Shown: piece by piece, positions 59,201-64,000 of the stretch
Position numbering within the stretch: the stretch's first letter is position 1
How the letters are laid out: each line of letters starts with the position of its first letter
Source of the DNA: Hygrophila difformis
Taxonomy: Eukaryota; Streptophyta; Magnoliopsida; Lamiales; Acanthaceae
DNA length: 64,000 bases
Reading direction: 5' to 3'
Assembly (NCBI GenBank): GCA_030278955.1
Contig: JAOANR010000015.1
Location: forward strand, 36,116,487-36,180,486
Program-made: the position numbers and the translations under genes
Notes under the pieces: generated by a model
What the model saw: the letters and a program-made list of their open reading frames with translations, nothing else
Databases searched by the model: none
Told to the model about the DNA's origin: nothing

Positions 59201-62200
59201 ATGGAGCCATCAGAACCTTCATCTTCGTCTTCTCCGAAGCAAACCGAGCCTTGGTAAGCATTCCCCACACTTTTCGTACGCGAACCACTGCCCTGTTTCT
59301 GTGATTTTGGGGATTCCTGCGTTATTACTCTCGATAATGTGCTAATGGGCCTCCTCATGGTTGTTTTCACTTAGTTGATTTTCAATTTTAGTGGTTCTGT
59401 GTATTGGGCATGTATGGATTTCGATTCCCTGTTTTTATCGTTAATGGCCGAGTGTGGTGTTGGGGTTTGGTACTTTGGTTGGTTGATGCAGGGGCACAGA
59501 TAGAAGTGTTAGGGGTTGTAGAAATTTTGATTCCATGATGGCTGGGGTTTGGCAGTGGTAGATTCCGCCATGGTTGTGGGTTTTGAGTTTTAAGATTCTT
59601 TTGCTTTTGTTTGTCCTAGCCCATATGCTCATGTTTTGTCTGCTTGATCTTGATTCCTCCTGGATTGTTGAAAAATCTTGAAAAAAGTAAGGATTAATGA
59701 ACATAGGAATACTGCATGAGTATCAATATGCTGTTGATTTTCTTGATTATAGAGCATGAATGATCTTGTGGTTTTTGAATATGTGAGGGATGAAAATGTT
59801 CTTAAGCCCATGTTTTGGCTCGAATGAAGGCATGATCCTGTGTTAGTGTTTCACTTTGCTCATGTTGCTTGCATGCCACTGTCCTCTTTGCTCCACATTA
59901 AATGCAAAGCTGTTGTGTTTGATTATTTGTATGTGGGAGGACTGAGGAAGTTGGCTCTGATCTGTTTTGGCAAGTATTTGAGAGTATGTGGCAATCTGTG
60001 TAAAGTGTATGTTTGTTTGGTTTTGGGCAGCCTGCGCCACCACCAATCCCCTTTCCATCAGATTTCACTTTTTCACTAAAAGACAAAATAGTACTAGGAA
60101 TTTTGGTTGACAATGTGTTTTTGTTCCCAATGGAGCTATGTAGTGTGAGTTAAGTAGCAGTATTTTGCCACCTCAACTGCTACCTTTTTACAAAAATCCA
60201 AAAATGGGACCACACACATCCCACTTTTCATTAAATAAAATCAAGTCAACCTTTTCAAAAATTAAAAATAGTGTTTGCATTTTCTTGAACGTTTTAACTG
60301 TCCAATGACAGTCCAAACAATCCGGAAAAAGCGAATCCATCCCGCCATGCCTCCATTGCACATTCCATTTTCAAGCTATCCATTCCATCATCATCATCTC
60401 GTTCCATTTTCAACAAGTGCCTCGAGCTTGTTTAATAAAATTGGAAAAACAAACTTTTGGGCCCAATGGCCCACACAAAAAAAAGAAATTTTTGGTCCAA
60501 TGACCACTTCATTTTTATTTTCATTTATATTTCCCCCTTTTTTTTTTTTTTTTTTGATTGGACTCAATAATCCAATTAAGTTATCTCCTTCTAGGTCCTA
60601 AGGGATAATACCTTGTCTTTGGATCTTTTAATAAACTCAAGATTAAATCACTTAAATCACATTTCGAGCTTAGCAAAGCTCAAAATGTGAGGATGTTGGT
60701 TTTCACACCTGAGTAGTCTTTGAAAACTCATATAAAAAATTTTTTTTGGATGTATCTAAGCACTTTGACCTTTTTCAGGAATGCATTGGTAGTGCACTCA
60801 GGCATCGGGTTGCCTGACTGCACATATGAAGCTGCTGGCAACCAGGCCTCAATTGATCGAACAGAGATTAAGGACGCAAGAGATGCCATCAGATCAGTTT
60901 ATAAGGTGCCTCTGGACCACACTACGGACGAAAAATTGAAACTTTCTCCGGGATGGGACGTGCATATTCCTCCACAGGAAAGGTCGATAGTTGCTGCATC
61001 GATAGAAAGGGACTACTATCACTTCCTGAAGAAGTTTTGGATAAGGATGATGGGGTATGCCCCCCAAGACGAAAAGACAACTCCTGAAGTCCATCATGAG
61101 CGCATCCAATTGAGGTTCAGAGAGCACAGGGCTGTGTGGAATCGGCATGTGGAAAAGGGAACAAAAGATCCAAATATAGCTGACTTCGACATCATCATCC
61201 CTAACCAGATCGTAGATCCTCAAGTTCGGATGGCCTTCGAACACAAACACATGGATCTAAGTAGGGTTATCAACAGTGGGGCCATCATGATGTATGAAGC
61301 ATTTCCATTTAAGTGGAACCAGTATCAGTTTGAAGCAAAAGGACCAGTGGAGCAGAGATGGATTACAGATCTAGCTCGGGCCAGGCATCGAGAGCTGACC
61401 TTCAACCTGTACAAACGCCTCAAAAATGCGGAGAAATTTGAACAAAGCCGCAACACCTCACTGCTGAACACAATGAGGAAGATGATCAAGGATGCACGCG
61501 AACAATGGGACGATTTGACTACTGTCTGGGGAAAAGGCAATCCAAGTATCACTGAGTCCTTTCTGGAAGAAGGAGTAGTACTACCTGCAGATGAGGTACT
61601 TGAAACCATCTTCACACACAGAAAGTATGGACGGTACGGGACGAACAAAGATGATGAATTTCCCCAGCACATAGCAGTACTAAGGGATCAGCTACAAGTG
61701 GATATACGCAAAGGTGGCTGGAAACCCAAAAGGAAAAATGAAAGGCAGTTCAATTTACTATCAAAAGCTGAGGCTGGGGTGTATCTCACGTACGATTCGG
61801 CAGAAGACATGTCCTACCTGGAAGGGATTCAAAAGGATCTGGTAGGGGGCATGATAGATCAGTACAGGGACTCCTACTGGGAATTGATCATGGAAATGGA
61901 CAAGTTTGCACTGGAATACTGTAATAGTACTGCTAATGGAAAGAAGGTCTTGCACTACAACAACAATGTTCGGAGTAAGTTCTGCTCCAAGATCAAGAAG
62001 GACTGGGAGGACCAACTGAGGAGAATCACTCAAAGGAGTTTTATTGAGGATTATTTGCAGCGCGCCGAGAAGCAACTAGGCTACGAGGGTGAACCGAACA
62101 GGGAAGAGGATCCTGACGCTGAAATTGATGCATACTTCTCCACTCCTCCTGAGGCCAACCCACAGCCTACCCAGCCAGCAGTACAGGCTTCGGCATTACC

Positions 62201-64000
62201 ACCAAGAGGACAGACCGAAGTACAAAAAGTTGCTACGTCCGAGCCAGTGGTGCAGCAAGAAGCAGTCCGGACCCCAGTACAACCAGCTCAGACTGAAACG
62301 ACAACATCTGCTGTAGCACCTGCCACCACTAAGGCACCCATACAGCCCGAGAAAACCTCCACTGCTGTTGTTACATCTGAAGGTCATCAGCCAGCACCTC
62401 AACCGGGAACGAGGAGAAGGTTGATAAAGTCCGCTGATAAGGATAAGCCAGCAAGGGCTCCGGAAAAGAAAGTGGAGATCAAGGAACCGGAACCAACTGT
62501 TAGGAAAGTGGCAGAGCCCACGGATCCTAAGGACAGAGGTAAAAAGCCAATGCCGCCGCCACCCCCGAAAAAGAAGCACCAGGTGATATCCGATGCTGAG
62601 CTAGCCATGAAGATGCACAATGAAGAGCTTGCATTAGCTGGTTTGCTGGATCAAGTAACAGGTGGTTCGGGAATAGAAAAATTGACTGAGGAAGAACGCC
62701 TGGAAATGGAAAAGAAAGCTGCAGAGGAAGAGCAGATCCGAAAGAATATCCAGCAGACAAAGGATGAAGAAACTGCCAGAAAGATGCAGGCTGAGCTGGA
62801 AAGCAGGAAATCTGGAGAGGTTGAGCGGGGTAATGAGGAGGACTTTGAGCTGAAGATCACTGGAGAAGTGCAGGGGCGTGGTTTGAAAATCAAAGAAGAA
62901 CAACCTCCTGCATGGACTGGTTCCACTGCACATGATGCTGAGACCATCCGAGGGGATATAAGGAAAAGGCTTAACGAACAGATCGAAACAAGAATCGATG
63001 CTGGAGAAAAGCCACATCAAATCAAATATCAGACAAAAGTAGGTCAAGTGATCGATCCTCTCGTGGGCACAGCCAGAATTGAAGAATTCATCACTCAAGG
63101 AGGCCCGTCGCACCAACCTGAACAATCAGAAGGACCACAAGACTCCATAGATCCGGTAGCACTGGCCAAAACCTTGGAAAAGCAGCCAGACGACCCTCTC
63201 ATGACCTATGCACTTAAAGAAAAGGTTCAAGGAATTTTGACTGAAGCTGCAGATGGGAATGATTCGGAAGAAGAAGCTCGGCAGGAGGAGCAAGAATTCA
63301 TGAACCAAATGGCGCCTATTTTCCAACGTCCAGTTGGACAAGCTGCAAGAATTAGGGAGGAGGAGGAGGTATCAACTGAGGTTGAGGAGGAAGTCGGAGA
63401 TGAAACAGCTCATGGAGAGCGAGAGCCAAGTCAGAGGGGAGATGAGGCTGAACCAAGGGATGACCAGCCACAGGAGGGAGACGATCAAACAGACTGGCAC
63501 ACAAGCGATGACGAGTCCGTCGGATCCATTCGACCAGTCGAGTTTTGGTCTGAAAATACTGTAAGGCAAAGAATGGGCGTTGCAAAGGAATATGGGAAGA
63601 AAAAGCTGAGTGAAGAGCAGGTTCAGATCAAGTTCAATGGCAACAAAGAGAATGCAGAGAAGTATAAGAAGTTGCAGAAGATGATAGTGCCAGATAAAGG
63701 GTTCAGACCCGATGCGTTGTCACACCCCACTGTTGAGACTTTCTACAGAAATCAAGAGTGGGGTAACTTCATGCTGCATCATGACGAAGATGGCTTCGTG
63801 GAGCTAACAAAGGAATTCTTCTGCAACATCGATGAAGCTGCCAGAACAACATGGATCCGGGGACAAGTGATAAACATTGCACCTGATTGGCTGAACCAGT
63901 TCTTTGGGACTCCAGATATCCAAAGCGAATTCCCCCCTGGTGAGATCATGACAAAGAGAGCCAAAACGACTGAATATGCGAAGTATGCAACATTGGCTAA
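59201..64000 (+). CDS. long leader ORF of the third retroelement, apparently spliced, runs off the window
   Basis: Exon 1 (59201-59253) encodes MEPSEPSSSSSPKQTEP plus two bases. A GTAAGC donor follows, and the acceptor TTTTTCAG at 60771-60778 leads to an exon open from 60779 to the window end, more than 1,090 codons in total. The join gives ...TEPWNALVVHSGIGLPDC. Without splicing, an ATG at 60750 opens the same frame. Residues 19-470 look helical and charged (WGKGNPSITESFLEEG). Residues 476-560 are Pro/Gln/Thr-rich, and a PMPPPPPKKKH stretch lies near 608. A Glu/Lys coiled coil spans about 622-702 and an acidic zone about 836-926. The visible C-terminus (from about 1000) has FVELTKEFFCNIDEAARTTW and IRGQVINIAPDWLNQFFGTP, resembling the plant-transposon-protein domain of the copia-associated ORF at 45332-46724. 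There is no gag zinc knuckle, protease or reverse transcriptase. The position between primer site and the expected gag recalls the extra ORF1 of Ogre/Tat elements. Function unknown. Confidence 0.65.
59254..60778 (+). other. putative 1.5-kb intron of the leader ORF
   Basis: Has GT-AG borders (GTAAGC ... TTTTTCAG) and a T-rich tract, with no long ORF on the + strand. Splicing would fuse an 18-residue Ser-rich start to the long ORF in a matching phase (CCT TG|G). Canonical sites plus matching phase support it; transcript evidence is absent. Confidence 0.55.

Noticed and set aside
60894..63964. Many minus-strand ORFs of 60-160 codons
   Set aside because: They are shadows of the continuous + strand frame that runs from 60779 to the window end.

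Overview
The window is plant nuclear DNA, most likely from a eudicot. It has intron-rich genes with GT-AG splice sites, plastid-protein genes, Stowaway-type MITEs with CTCCCTCCGT ends, tRNA-derived SINEs, and LTR retrotransposons primed by initiator Met-tRNA and Asp-tRNA. No tRNA, rRNA, CRISPR or prokaryotic feature was seen. All exon coordinates come from reading splice sites and reading frame by eye, checked by exon phase and by recalled similarity to Arabidopsis proteins.

The left 39 kb is genic, with every gene on the + strand. (1) At 302-4774 lie the last six readable exons of a pTAC3-like SAP-domain protein of the plastid transcription machinery; its 5' half is outside the window. (2) At 4775-7607 is an intergenic stretch of Stowaway MITEs and SINEs, one SINE nested inside a MITE. 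(3) At 7608-34562 is a complete 60-exon gene for ILITHYIA, the plant GCN1 homologue (about 2,633 aa of HEAT repeats, a GCN2 co-activator). Its introns hold a TRIM, two MITEs, a SINE and a decayed hAT transposase, but its reading frame is intact. (4) At 35561-39077 is a nine-exon gene for a probable plastid membrane protein of 295 aa. Genes 3 and 4 each contain one GC-AG intron that the reading frame requires.

The right 24 kb is a nested retrotransposon block. A Ty1/copia element (minus strand, 40382-45307) lost most of pol through a deletion running from integrase into its 3' LTR. Its 5' LTR is shared with the 3' end of a second copy, whose additional ORF lies at 45332-46724. That second copy is interrupted by a Ty3/gypsy chromovirus (minus strand, LTR 46822-49425, pol 49649-53515) whose pol carries a single nonsense codon. 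The gypsy is in turn broken at about 53519 by a third element on the + strand. This third element has a very long LTR-like leader (53519-58027), an Asp-tRNA primer binding site at 58028, and arrays of CpG-rich perfect palindromes. It also carries a large ORF, apparently spliced (exon 1 at 59201-59253, exon 2 from 60779), that stays open to the window edge for more than 1,090 codons.

The most unusual material is in this third element: the palindrome arrays placed just upstream of two TATA boxes, and the long leader ORF. The ORF ends in a region resembling the domain found in the copia element's additional ORF.
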